64,000 nt of DNA from Spirometra erinaceieuropaei. Its lineage: Eukaryota; Platyhelminthes; Cestoda; Diphyllobothriidea; Diphyllobothriidae. The stretch is from positions 447,735 through 511,734 of the forward strand of contig CACRXP010000421.1 in assembly GCA_902702965.1 (NCBI GenBank), written 5' to 3'. Below, piece after piece: positions 11,661 through 23,650 of the stretch. The stretch's first letter is position 1. Each line of letters opens with the position of its first letter. A program made the translations under genes and the position numbers. The notes beneath the pieces are model-generated. The model searched no databases. It saw only the letters and a list, made by a program, of their open reading frames with translations, and was not told the DNA's origin.

Positions 11661-12046
11661 TATTTAGGGATGGGATACTTGATCCGAGATAGGGCTGCGC
11701 GTAGTGAGGATGCCGGTTTATGGGCAACATGAATCTCCAAGTGATTTAACTACCAGGCGATTATTTCAGATGTCCCTTGCATATATGGTAGGGAGTAGAA
11801 TTTTCATGCCACAATATTTCTGTTGGTGGTGGGGTCTTGCGACTGTGCCTGGTGCCTGAGGAAGTTCTTTACAAAATTAATCGGATATGGGTTAGATCGG
11901 AATAACCGATATAGGTAAGCAAGTCCTTTCTTGCGGAGATTTTTGCTATTCTAATTACGGTAAGCCCGGTGGAACAGAGTTCGGACACGGCTTCCTTTGT
12001 GAGTTGCAGGGTGATTGCTTCCATAGTTGAGGATAATCTCAGAAGT

Positions 12047-13250
12047 TTATTCTTTCCTATGGACGCTCGTTGCGAAGCTACCACCGCCAAAAGTTTGTAC
12101 CATTGCGTCCAGAAACGGTAAACTATCTTCAATTGCCTCTTCGCGGGTAAACTGTGTGGCTGGGGAGACGTCATTCAGTCTCTGATGCAGCCGTTCGACT
12201 TCGTATTTCTTTATTACGACAAAGGTGTCGTCTACATAGTGGAGCCACATTTTGGGCCTGATAGTTTGAAAAAATCCTCTTCTATTCTCTGCAGCGCTAG
12301 TTTGGCGAGCAATCCTGATACTGGCGAGCCCATCAGGGTCTCGTTTACCTGTTGGTAGCACTTATTGTCGAATTGACAATAGTTCCTAAGGCAAAGTTTG
12401 GGCAATTCTACAACGTGCTGTTTTGGGATCTCAGTAGGAGTTATTTGTAGGCGTTGAGTTAGGCACTCGATTGCCAAATCGCGTAGTATGGAAGAAAGCA
12501 AGGCAACGACATAAAAAGTAGGAGGCATTCATCAGTACTTACTTTGAGGCCTTGGACCCTGTAGAGGAATGGGTGAGAGTTGTTAATGCTGTAGTCCGAT
12601 TCCCCAATAAGCCGCTTCAGATACTTGTACAATCACTTAGCTATACTGTAAGCAGGTGATCCGATGAGTGGCACTTTAATCCTCAGCGAGGCATCCACTC
12701 TGTTCACTCTTGGGAGGCCATACGAGTGTGCAATACGGGGATCACTGAGGGTCATAAACTTTGAGTCATCTTGACCTATTACTTCCAGAAGCGCGAGGTC
12801 ATTAACCTTCTTTTTGATGGCTGCGGCTTGCTTTTTCGTCGGGCCTTCAGCGGGAAGGGTATAGGCCTCCACGTAGCTGAAGATTTTATTCGCCTTGCTA
12901 ACATAGTCAATTTTGTCCATGAAAACAGTAGCGCCACATTCGTTAGCGGGAACGACAACAATACTGTGATCCGACTTCGATGATCGTAATCCTTGCGCTT
13001 CTTCGGCCGGTAGAGTTTGCTGGCGTCTTTTTTGCCGGAGGATACAGGTGGCACAGCTGCGTATGTCCGCATGCATGTCTTCCGGAAGGGCAGAGGTCAG
13101 TAGGATGGGTTCAAGGCCAGCTAGGAAGTCGGTAATTGTGGCATCCGTATGATTAAATCCTATTCCCTTACCTAGGAAACTGATATCATTGGGCGAGAGA
13201 CTCCTCTTCGATAGATTGACAACTCTCGTGGCCATACTCCCTTCGTTCAT
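12047..13250 (-). pseudogene. PLE reverse transcriptase
   Basis: Three overlapping frames (12633-13250, 12232-12528 and 12047-12361) cover the RT domain. The first begins in the conserved NLSKRSLSPNDISFLGKG region and ends at LIGSPAYSIAK, a hallmark PLE block before the palm. The second holds YCQFDNKCYQQVNETLMGSP. The third holds the YVDD catalytic box. At least two frame changes lie between them, and the span between about 12530 and 12630 appears to have lost palm sequence. Confidence 0.75.
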
Positions 13251-14379
13251 AGGGTGGACAAGTGATTGGAGTTACTCATGGAGATCAAATCTCTTCTTTA
13301 ATCTGGCATACTTAGTGGTGACGTTAATTCTTTGTTGCACATCCTCGAAAACGTTTTCAGGTAGGGTTGAGGCACACTAACTTTCTAGGTCAGTAAGTTT
13401 GCCCTCGAATCTCTGAAGACGATTGTGGACGTCAGATATTATAGCACTAAAACGCACCATCTGTATTTGCATGCAAGAAATCTCCCGGTCTCATTCAACA
13501 ACGTCGGTTTGAAACGAAGAAACTTCGACAACACGCCGTGATCGCGACAACGATGAAGAAAGGCCAGCTGTTCGAAAGTCGTCGCCTGTCTCTGTGCTAA
13601 TTTCTCTTAACGTCTGGTAAGAACAAGCGTTTGACATCCAAATATACGTTAGAGATCAGAAGTGGTATGCATTCCAAGCCGATATGATGAAAAAACAGGA
13701 GGTTTTACGGATGGGGAATCGTTAGTCGGCTTTGAAGCTCATAGCTCGCATACGCACAGGGTTCACTTCTGCAAGGGGAGCGTGGCTGATGCCAGTCTGC
13801 ATGTCCCTCGTCGGGAGCGGGGTTTGAACTTTGGCGGCCATCACTCGCGTTGGCATTGACCTTAGTTGGCGCCCCTCTGGCTGCATTTATGCTCTTCTGC
13901 TGGGACAGTAGGTGATGCAGCACTATTGGTGACTGAACCTTCGTTGGACCCGGATTGTGGTGTGGCTACGAGCCTGTCTGTCATAGGTTTTCCCGTGTTT
14001 GGATTCACGTCTGGCCTATCTTTGTGCATGCTCTTTTGTTCGTTGAGCTGCGTCCGGGAGTTTGGTTGGCTGCCGGAAGGGCGACACAGCGGTTGAAGTA
14101 TTTTTATTTTGCTAGTCCTTGATTGCTTCCCTGGCTGCACGATCATAATGTCGCGAATCCCGTTTTCCGGGACATCTTATTCACTATGAAGGCGGAACGC
14201 AACAATAAACAGCTGTTACTGGACGTTATTGTCCATCAAAAACCTACCCGACACCTAAAAACGAGGATGTTTAGTAAAGCCATTAACGCACGCCAACTGG
14301 TCGGATCTTATTTCGTAGCCGCACTTGCAGCAGACAAACCCTATCCGTGTATCATATGGGACCGGTGGTAATAGGGGTT

Positions 14380-14490
14380 TATCACTAACCTCTAACCCTA
14401 ATCCCAACCCTTAACTCTAACTCATAACCCTAGCCCCTAGTCCTTAGCCCAACTCCGGACACTAGTTCCTAACCCCAACTCCTAACAGGT
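14380..14490 (+). repeat. Degenerate telomere-like (TAACCC) array
   Basis: About 110 bp of imperfect CTAACC, CTAATCCC and CTAACTC units on the plus strand. TTAGGG is the usual animal and flatworm telomere repeat, and this is a diverged interstitial relative. It lies just outside the PLE at 11340-14146. Confidence 0.6.
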
Positions 14491-14790
14491 GCGGCTGCGA
14501 AATAGGATCTTACCCGTCAACTTCTAAGTTACCACAGTAGGCACCCGGTTAGTCACAAACGAAGTTGTCTGCGAATTCTCTGTAGAAGGACAGAAACACA
14601 CTACAGCCAGCCGGCCGACAAGACAGAACTTCGCTACTCTCAGCTCCTTTTCATGACCAACGTATACTCCCGTAACTTCATCGATCGCGAAGGCAGTCCA
14701 AGCCAAGTCAAACCCAAGTGACAGAACTGCTAAAAGTCTGGCGTACTCTGCCATACGCCTTCTCTGAAACAGCTTCCCACCCAAGACCGT

Positions 14791-15165
14791 CGGGGATCGA
14801 TATCACCATCTACCGGAGCCTACCATTCGACATCTAGTCAAAAGACCTAATGCTCACCTGCCACGAGGTGAAACGACAAACGTCAAATACCGGGTTCAAT
14901 GTAACTCTTGCAAAGTTAAATACATTGGAGAGACCAGTAAAGATTACGTATCCATGTTAACGAAGATAAGGCAGTGAGGAGAATGGACCCATTGCCTCTG
15001 GTGGCGGTACACTGCGCTAACCTTGAGCACACGTTTGCATTACAGAACGCCAAAGTCCCGGGTTTTTGTTCAATACCCGAGCAGGGGACAGAAATGTCGA
15101 CACTTGTTGACGAAGTCACACATAGAGAAATAAAAGCAACTTCGGAGGAACAAAGATATTCTAAT
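14791..15165 (+). pseudogene. PLE C-terminal GIY-YIG part (second PLE lineage)
   Basis: The plus-strand frame reads EPTIRHLVKRPNAHLPRGET, followed by VKYRVQCNSCKVKYIGETS, the linker-plus-GIY-YIG signature (here KYR...YIG). A stop and frame change then occur. After that RRMDPLPLVAVHC and EHTFALQNAKVPG follow, matching the second half of the domain. The frame at the end (near 15130-15165) reads EEQRYSNN, corresponding to the RENKDILV start of an RT fingers region, and it is cut there by the tRNA-like repeat block. The lineage differs in sequence from the PLE at 11340-14146. Confidence 0.65.
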
Positions 15166-15905
15166 AATTCATAGACGTTTTGGCAGATTTTGAATAATTC
15201 ATATTGATCCAACTGTAAAAAACTCGGCGCCTCGGTGGGATTCGAACCCACGCAGTAAGGGGGAAGGCTTTAGTACAGCCAACGCTCTAACCACCTCAGC
15301 TATGAGGCCCCGCCGGACGACGCGAGTTTTATCACACTTGGGTCAAGTTACCCGCCCAACCTACTGCAACGTCTGGAATCCACCAAATCTGATACAGTAA
15401 GTTGACTGCTCAAGCAGGATTTCCTAAGTAATTCACCTAGAATCCACCAGATGATACCAGGCTCACGTAATTCATAGGTGTTTTGGCAGATTTTGAAGAA
15501 CTCATATTGATCCAACTGTGAAAAACTCAACGCCGCGGTGGGGTTAGAACCAACGACGGTAGGGGGAAGGCGTTAGCACAGCCAACGCTCTAACCACCTG
15601 AGCTACGAGGCCTCGCCAAAACATCTATGAACTGCGTGAGCCTGGTAGTCATCTGGTGGATTCTAAGTGAATTACCTGGGAAATCCTGCTTCGGCAGTCA
15701 ACTTACTGTATCATATTTGATAGATTCCAGACGTTGCAGTAGATTGGGCTGGTAACTTGACCCAGATGTGATTAAACTCGCGTTGTCCGGCGTGCCCTCG
15801 TAGCTCAGGTGGCTAGAGCGTTGGTTGTACTAGAGACTTCTCCTTACTGTCGTGGATTTGGAATCCACCGAGGCAACGAGTTTTCCACAGTTGGATCGAT
15901 ATGAA
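15166..15905. repeat. tRNA-like family 2: tandem plus inverted units inside a PLE
   Basis: Two minus-strand units in tandem start near 15166 and 15468 (period about 302 bp), the second truncated near 15610. An inverted plus-strand unit follows at about 15613-15905. Each unit holds a tRNA-like core, read on its own strand as TAGCTGAGGTGGTTAGAGCG (A box) and GGTTCGAATCCCACCGAGGC (B box plus 3' arm), at about 15233-15315, 15527-15612 and 15793-15875. The non-tRNA part includes GGGTCAAGTTACCCGCCCAA. The block splits the surrounding PLE, since PLE sequence resumes at about 15906. Confidence 0.75.
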
Positions 15906-16378
15906 TTATTCCAATAAGTAGGCCAGCTAAGAGGGTTGACGTTGTTTTTATGCATTGCGCAGACTGCACTATGAAAATTCAGCCCATTCTGTCGGACCAC
16001 GAAAATTCCAGAAGGACAGAAATGAGAAAGATCGTACAGATAAAGTTGAAGCACAAATGACTTTTTGGAAAGACTTCAAGCGGATGGTTTCGTAAGTGAA
16101 CAGGACGAGGGACGTCTCTGACCCGCCCGGTACGCATATACCTCGTTTATGCGGCTTGTTTAAGACTCATAAAGATGACATACCGGTTCATCCGATCCTA
16201 GATATGGGGAACTCATCGTTCCGTACAATAGCAAAGTGGCTAGTGGAGAAATTTAAGCTCGTAAAGTATCAGTTAGTGCCAAATAGCTGTCGGGATACGT
16301 TTGAATTTGTTGACGGCGTGAAAGACCTCGATTCAAACGTTAAAACGCTCGTCTTTTATAAGACGTACCGGACATAGG
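15906..16378 (+). pseudogene. PLE RT N-terminal part (resumes after repeat block)
   Basis: The plus-strand frames read FQKDRNEKDRTDKVEAQMT and then, in the open stretch 16096-16377, THIPRLCGLFKTHKDDIPVH, the ILDMGNSSFRTIAKWLVEKF block and DTFEFVDGVKD. These are PLE RT fingers blocks; the usual GLPKTHK box is GLFKTHK here. Everything after 16378, including the palm with its YxDD box, is absent. Together with 14791-15165 this is a C-terminal end followed by an N-terminal part, the same order as at 60626-61610. Confidence 0.7.
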
Positions 16379-17484
16379 AACCGTCAACTTCAGCTGGTAA
16401 TTCATTACCCTTTTAGGGGCACCTCTGCTTAATGTGGATTCTGTCGTCAGACTCGTGTGATAACTTTCCATTTCAATTTTTCCTCAGCGACCACATAGAC
16501 TCGAAGCTACACCCGGCTCGTGTATATTTGCTAGCAGACCGATTTGTCTGTAGTTTCCTTACTTGTGGGCAAATTCTGATTCTGTTTTAAGGCTTTGATT
16601 CAGGCCTGCGAAAGGCAAGATAGTGATGATGATGATTATCATTATTATAAACATCTTTTCGGACGCTCTGGATCAATGCTAAGTAAAAAAGTACGTTTCA
16701 GTATACAGTTTGCTATTGAGAAGGAAAAGGGGAAACATACTTTATAAACAACAATACACAATTTCAGAGAACAAATAGCGCACGTAATGCTTTCAAATGA
16801 AACATAGTCCCGCTTTACTCGGCAGGCAAGGTAGAAAAATGCAGAAATTTTGAACAAAAATTCTGACAAAAAGAGATAAACAGGAAGTCCCGTTAGTCCA
16901 AAACCATGAAATGCTTCGGTAGCGAGAGATGATAGACCTAGTGGCGACCATGCAAGTGGGGATGACGCAAAAGCGGCTAAAACTACATAGTCAGAATGGC
17001 TCAAAAACTGGAAAAAATGATGCGTCGAGAAGATAAGGACAAATGGAGTGGAATGCAGTTGAAATTATCCAAAAGCGTAGATTTGGGGGCGATAAAACGG
17101 ACACTAAAGTGCACGAGGACGAAGTAATAATCGATTCCCTCCCAAGGGAGAGGCATGATGCGCTCTTGTTACGAGAAAACACCCCGTCTGGGTGATGGCA
17201 GACGGTTTCGTAGGAGTAAACAATTTGAGATAATGGTTGAAAAAGTTGGCGTTCATTTGCTGGTCCCCAGTTATTTCATTGTCTGCCTCTATTTTGACTC
17301 AGAAATTACTTGTTCCCTGTCGAAAACAGACTTGATGACCCTTCTGAGTTTGAATGGGGCGGTCGTTTGGCAAATATCCTTCCGTCCACTGCCAGTTAAT
17401 GTTAAGACGCTATGTTATTTAAGGTTTGGCCGTCTTGCCACAATAATTGGCTAGATTGCAGTTGGTAGCCCGGAATGGGAAGCG
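16379..17484. other. No gene; short GAT-rich microsatellite near 16628
   Basis: A short GATGATGATGATTATCATTA stretch lies at about 16626-16650. Otherwise there are only short frames with no recognisable product. Confidence 0.4.
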
Positions 17485-17760
17485 GACGGCGACCTTAACC
17501 CTAATCCCAAACTCAACCCTAACCCTAACCTCAATCGTTACCGTTAACCGTTAAACCTTACGGCAACCCTAACTCTAACCCTAGGCGAAATCGTAAACGT
17601 AACCGTAGCCCTTAGACATAGCCGTAACTGAGAAGCCTAACCATAATACAGGAACCTATTCGTACATTCAAACCCTAACCATAACCCGAAAGCCTAAGCC
17701 TAAGTGCATAGCCCTAAACGGAAAATCGGAAACCATTAACCGGTACCCTTCTCATAATCT
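17485..17760 (+). repeat. Degenerate telomere-like (TAACCC) array
   Basis: About 275 bp of imperfect CCTAACC, CCTAATC and CGTAACC units on the plus strand, more decayed toward the right. It lies on the same strand as the array at 14380-14490. The two bracket the PLE plus tRNA-like composite. Confidence 0.6.
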
Positions 17761-20700
17761 CAAACTTAAAACGGAAGCCAAATGTGTCAGATGTGGTTAT
17801 GGAGCCCCACAAAATAACCCCAGTAAACAGACCCCCCCGGCCGCCTGTAATGCGGATCCGGGCTACCAACTGCGATCTAGCCCAATAATTTTTGCGGTTA
17901 CCACGATAATTAACGTAGCACGTAAACACAGCGAATCACTGCATGACATTCTATACATCGGCTGAATGGATGATTGACAGGCCATTATCTTGGCCCGGTA
18001 TCCGAGGTCATGGTGATTGGTACTGCCGGGGGTCCACGAACTTCTGGTAGGTCCGCGACGTACAGCAATACATGCGGAATTCATAATTTGATTTTGGCTC
18101 ACATTTGATGGTTTGGTGTTTCAAATATAAACATTTAATGATGGAATTGTGACGGGGACGTAAGAGAGGAAAGCTGTGACGAGTGCCAACACCATTTCGA
18201 CTTTCCGCCCTCTTCTGTGTTGTAGTTTGTATCTATTCCGACGGTGTCTTGAACGCCATACGTTTGAGCGTCAGCACTTGGTCGTTGCTATGGGCGAGGA
18301 GCTTGACAGTATTTGTTGGTTTCTGATTATTTCGGCTCTTCATGGCTACATATTTGTATAATAGTCGTCCAGGTAAGTACATATCATTCTACGTACTAAA
18401 ACAGATAACACATCAAGTTGGATTCAACATTCATTGGGGGAAAAGTCATTCTTTCTGTATTGCCGTGCATTCGCTGCACTCTGTTACACGTGAACCTTCC
18501 CTTTCTTACTAAACGCTCGTTTAGCGTTCCTAAATACAGAAATTAGTGTTTCGCAAACATGTCCTGATGAGATTTCTGCGCGTGGATGAAGCAGTACTTC
18601 ACCCAGAAGAGAAGTAAAACTCAAATCATTCTGCAAAACAACAAAATGCATGGGCTGAACATCCATGTAACCCTTGTCAGAAACACCCTCACTATCAATT
18701 GTAGCAGTCCCCTCGGTGCATGATTTTATTTCATGCAATGAACAGATTATGCACTTCCGTATTTTCATCATCAATTTGATGATGAAAATCAAATCAAATT
18801 AGCATTTCGTGAAATATCCCTCGACAGCCTCACTAAAATTGACACAGTCATCTCCTCATCTAAACTTTCAATACAAATTATGAGTTCACAATGTGGGAAA
18901 TAATTTGCTATTTCCGCAGTCATGTAGCTATAGCTACATGGGCTGGGTTGGGCTGGTGCTTAGACTAAATACTTCATTTATGTGAATCACAATTTTACAG
19001 AAAACTATGATATTGTTACCCTATTTAATTTGCCCTTATTTAGTCCCCATCAGCCATCTCATTGAAAAACTCCGTGGTTATCATCTGCGTTCCAGATTCC
19101 TTCTTGACAAATGGTTATGACCATTTTATTGGGCCAATTGGGCCACATTCGTCCTTGCCACACCGTGGCCCAACCTAGCGCAATGGAGCCGGAGTGGTCT
19201 GGGTCGGGCTGGTGCTGGCAGATTAACCCGCGCTTTCCCGCAATGTCATGCGAAGACAGTAAGGCCAGCTACCTTCCTGGCTTTTAATCCACCAAGGCCC
19301 ACTCAAGGACTTAGCTATTTCATGAAGCCTCATACAACTAACTAATGTTACATGCAGTTTAGCCTCAATTATGTATGAAGAAGTTTCGCTGTAACCGAAA
19401 CTCGCTCACCCATACAACTTCTTCGCCCTCCCAACGTTCCCACTCGCTTTTCGGGTCAACATTCCTCGTCATTTACGCACCTGTTCCATTTGATCCCCCT
19501 AGACTGCTTTCTAATTAAACCGCCAGTTTTAAAACTATACAATAATCGTTATACGTTGAAAAGGAAGCACGAAATTTATGACGATATTAAGTTGTACATG
19601 TTTCGTCACCTTTGCCTTATTCAAAGCCAATCAAAGAAAACACCGTTTCAAATTTCACCAGTCTTTGCTTTTCTTCTGTTTGAAATGTTAAAAACCAAAG
19701 TGAATCCTTTTTTATGCCGGCGATAATACCTCTACAGCGACCTGGTTTCAGTAAATGCAACTACGAGGGAAGCGTTCGACGCGAACTGTGTCCTTTTTGA
19801 AACCCTATAATAACGCGAAGGGACCTTGGCAGTGAACAGCCGCACAGATCACCGAGCCCTCCTAGGTATTTCGACTAATAAACTTCGCTCGGTTCCCCTT
19901 ATTCGAGCGGTTTAAGTTAGTTTTCAAAGCATTGTCTCGATTTCGATGGGAGTCTGCTGAATTTGCACAAAGGACGAAAGTTACTCGGTTCGGTGACCTA
20001 TTTTTGTACCTCCAGTCGTTTTCACGTCCTAAGCTGGCAAGATTCACGTGTAGAGGCAGCGTGTCAAGGACGTGACCAGTTCCATTCACACCTTTAACTT
20101 TCGCAGGTTTATATCCAGAGGCGGCCTCACGAAATTTCCAATGCGAACGATAGACAGGGGGTCGTTTCTGTTAACAGCGGCAACAGATGTATAAATTGGT
20201 CTAGAACCTTCCTCAGAGTGGGAAAATCCTGAACTGTCCACGACGCTTCAAAATACTCGTCAGCAATACCCAAACTACAGTTAATTTCTACAGGCTTCAC
20301 AGTAATTAAAGAAGGAACCTCACTTTCGTCCTTTTTCAAATTTCGATGCAATTTTATTCTGGATGTTCTACTTCAAATTTCTGCTCTTCTAAGAAGTAGA
20401 AGTGGTTTGCTAGACAACAGTTTCCCTATTCTTAACAGGCTTCCTACTTGTACCGTCGGGGCTTTATACCGACGGGCAATGGAGTGTAAGCTTAGCGAGC
20501 TCACTTCCCTAAGCTTCTAAAAAACCTCTAGCCAATGGCAAACCCTCAGGCGCTTTACGCGTATTTACCTATCATTACTTGCCTCATTAGTGACCATCCT
20601 AGAATTCCCCAGGCGGTTTCTGACAAGACACTAACAACAACCTTTTACATAAAATCCGGTCGAATTCAGTACATCCTGTCCCAGAGACTTAACCACAGGT

Positions 20701-22875
20701 TCGGTCAATAATTGTTGACGAAGTAACAAGTTATTCCAACCATGTGCGAACAAAATGTCCAGTTGAATAACAGCATTTTGTCTGGAGTCCCTGTGAAGTC
20801 TCTGTCTTCCAAAAACCTGTAATGAGACCGCGCTCTCAGCCCTAGAGTTAAGTCTCAAGAGGGCCGCCTAACCTACAAGTGGCCTTGGTCCTGGGAATCG
20901 ATCGGCGTGACGCGGCTGGAGCTTCTGAACATTGTCAGTGTGTTTATGGCTTAATTCCATCGAACTCAACATCACGGGTATTTTGACGGCTAGAGTTTTC
21001 ATGCCGCCTTAATCGAAGATACCTCATAAGTGATAGTAGTTGATAGGCATCGGAATTATTGCATTGTACTCGGATTATCTAAAAATCCCTACTTGCCCTC
21101 TGCAGGGTGGAGGGACCGTAGCCTCTCTATTATCCTCCGCTCCTTTGATGACCATAACGGTGTGGTCGGCTTGATGTGACTCGTATGAGGTGATAGGTAG
21201 AAATTGGCTTACAGGACTGTCCATCGGGGTTGCTTGTGTGCCGCTTTGGACACAGAGATAAAGTCTTCTGAGCAAATTCCTGATATGCTATGGCAGGGAC
21301 GTGTCGGGCGCCCAGGGAGGAGCGTAAGCCCTGCTAGACTACGGCCATACCGAGAGTCTCGCTGCGCGGAGTGGTCTTTCGGCACTGCTCCCTCCTGACG
21401 CTCACTTTTCAACTGCGGCTCCACCAAGCTGTGTTCAGTGCAGTGTCCACATCCTTCTAACTGCTGTTATTGGTAAGCTGAATTAGTTAGAGAAGTCGAC
21501 GTGTCTGTTCACATCCGGTAAAACCGAGTGTGATCGACTTCGGTAAGTTGGGGTCAATAGTCAGTGTCTTGCCACGCTCAGTGAGCTCCGATGTCAACCC
21601 CGTCTCAATCCCCTACACAGAGGACGAAACTGCAATCCCTTAGCGGTTCAGACCGATTCGAGTCGCTTTTTGACATTAGTTGTGTGCCACAGTCATATTT
21701 GGCAGTTTTCGCGAACGTCTAGGCAACTGCAGTTAATGAATATATAGCTTGCCTTCTAGCATGGGAAACGGCTGAAGTAGGTGCCCTAAAATGTGGGTTA
21801 TCACGCCGTCTGCAAGCTGACCATAGGACAGAAAATAACAACACTCATTCTCATCTCGCGTTCTGCAGAGTGAATTCGCCCACTCTGACAGCCTGCATTA
21901 CCTGTCCTACATTAGATAACCAAAAGACCAACCGACCATTGAGCAGAGACTTCGCCTTCCCCCCGCATGGACCAACAACCGACTCATGAAAGTGTCTCCC
22001 TCCACAGAAGGAAGTTGGGCAAGACCGTTAGTGGCTAGGCCCCACAAGGATGAGTCCGGAAGACGGGATGAAAAAGTTCACGGGAATCTGTGCCACAGAC
22101 GAACAAAGTGATTAGCAGTGGCTACGTAGTGCACGAGTAAGCACAGACTGCACCGCCTGTGAAGGAGTGCGTGGTCAAAGAAGGGTTTACCATTGAGACA
22201 GAAATAGATTCTTGATGGCCTGCGCAGAACATAGCCTCTCCTTTACCAGCTGCTACCCTTTGCATTCGCAAGAGGACAACACGGACGCATAGTCGCGCCT
22301 CTGGTAAGTGCCGGACTAAGTGCTTCCCAGGTGAAATCACGGTGACGTGCTCGTACTGGAGGTGGATGGTTACGTTGAACGTTGGGCCCACCACCAGCTG
22401 TTCGACTGCAAACCCAAGCATGCAGGCGGCCTCGGGGCAGACGGCACCTGGCTCAATGCAGGGAGACTCTCCGACAAATTGGAAACCAGCAGAAGATTCG
22501 ACACACTACGGTTACCAACTGATCATCAAAGGCCGTATGAAATGGCAACGCTGAGGAGTAGTCTTGACTACCTCGTGCCTGCGTGAACCAAAGAGTAATC
22601 ACGGACTTGGCTGCGCGCAAATTTGCGGCATCCACCCTACTCGGGCGTCCAGGTGCATCGATATTGAAACAGCGACAAGCACGTGCAGCGGAGTTGCAGT
22701 GCGTCAACCGGTGCCATTCGCAGGAGCATCGGCTATTATTGACAAGCACCTTTCAACTGGATCAGTCCTCTTATCTGGGAAGCAGCATTCCAAGAGGCAT
22801 AGAAATCGAAGATGGAGTTAAAGTCCGGATTCCGAAAGTCAGTTAGTATTTCGGCGGGCCAACACACCTAGTATG
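17761..22875. other. Long stretch without recognised genes
   Basis: About 5 kb in which I find no family motif. A perfect 20-bp palindrome centred on AGCTATAGCT lies at 18921-18940, and a 14-bp inverted repeat (ATTTTCATCATCAA and its complement) lies near 18765-18792. A diverged repeat at 19375-19520 matches 8315-8500. Minus-strand open frames at 20127-20351 and 20631-20858 have no recognisable product. Confidence 0.4.
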
Positions 22876-22924
22876 GAATAATAATAATAATAATCATCAT
22901 CACCACCACCACCATCATCATCAC
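22876..22924. repeat. Trinucleotide microsatellite
   Basis: A run of AAT, then CAT/CAC trinucleotides (AATAATAATAATAATCATC, then CACCACCACC and CATCATCATCAC). It lies about 60 bp upstream of an RTE C-terminal fragment. Confidence 0.85.
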
Positions 22925-22984
22925 ATCGTCCTCAGAACCAAACATAGCATGCATGGTTGAACATTTGAAAATATTGTTTTGTGG

Positions 22985-23650
22985 CGCGGGGCCCCGAGCA
23001 GTCTGCCAAGCTCAAATGCAGAAGTTCGACCACTTCCGCCTCAGTTGTCTTCGGGGGGTACTGAGGATGATTTGGCAAGGACAGATCCACAACAATAAGG
23101 TCTAGGTACCCACAGGAATATTCGAGATATCTGGAATGCTAAAGCCAATTTCCCTCCGTACGCGGATGACTGATAAGCAACTCTATACCACAACATGCCC
23201 CATCGACTAGATTATAAACCGTGTTACAAGGACAGACCGACAGCCTCGATAGAAGCCCTCGAAATCAGTCATGGTCTACAGGACTCCTCACGCAGGATCG
23301 AAAGTCGCGGTGATTTACCGCGAAAACTACGGCGGTGACCTTTGAGGCAGATCGACTACTGGGGACCAAAGAGCGGCGAGCACGCAAAACTTACTGGTTA
23401 AGGCCAGCGCCGCCACGCGTCGAGGCTTCCAAAACCCCATGCAGCATTGACTCACAGATAAGTGTCCGACTCGCCCTCTTGGCATCCACGACAATGCCAA
23501 CCCTCCTAGTCAATCCACCCCTATCCAGAACTAAAATTGACGAGGAAACCGCTCCCATGTGCTGTGACGGCACCTTCAGGTCACTGGCCGGGCACGTTGA
23601 GATCCACCACTGCACTGCGTTAGGACGTGGAGGACTATTCCCAACGTGAC
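22985..23650 (+). mobile_element. RTE-clade LINE C-terminal end with zinc-finger-like tail
   Basis: Broken plus-strand frames read GTEDDLARTD, then THRNIRDIWNA, matching the post-RT region of RTE elements (the LRMIWQ..I...V.......I block). After more frame changes the last open stretch (23335-23649) ends with PMCCDGTFRSLAGHVEIHHC. This has the form C..C..tF....gl.gH...HC, the zinc-finger-like C-terminus known in this RTE group. The palm and endonuclease are missing. The fragment is dead but marks the 3' end of an element in plus orientation. Confidence 0.6.

Larger units (their letters stand above)
11340..14146 (-). mobile_element. Penelope-like element, near full length, broken
   Basis: Minus-strand PLE carrying, in order, an N-terminal low-complexity region (14146-13705), a PLE N-terminal domain, the RT fingers and palm (13250-12047), a linker, and a C-terminal GIY-YIG endonuclease (11660-11340). 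RT landmarks are the PANECGATVFMDK block, a GLPRVNRVDASLRIKVPLIG block, MGSPVSGLLAKLALQR and WLHYVDDTFVVIK (YVDD near 12227-12238). The endonuclease part reads VIYRILCANC and later GTRIKEH, with AREFLEVWYFNS near its end. PLEs form a retroelement order distinct from LINEs, and this domain order is typical of them. Several frameshifts and stops make it inactive. At about 2.8 kb it is close to the expected coding length. Confidence 0.8.

Noticed and set aside
15233..15315. A functional tRNA gene
   Set aside because: A- and B-box-like sequences are present but no consistent anticodon arm forms, and the unit is a multi-copy repeat with a non-tRNA part.
15166..15905. CRISPR-like array
   Set aside because: The repeats are about 300 bp with a tRNA-like core and one is inverted; there are no short regular repeats with unique spacers.
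20127..20858. Minus-strand frames as an LTR-retrotransposon polyprotein
   Set aside because: I found no protease, RT, RNase H or integrase motif and no long terminal repeats.
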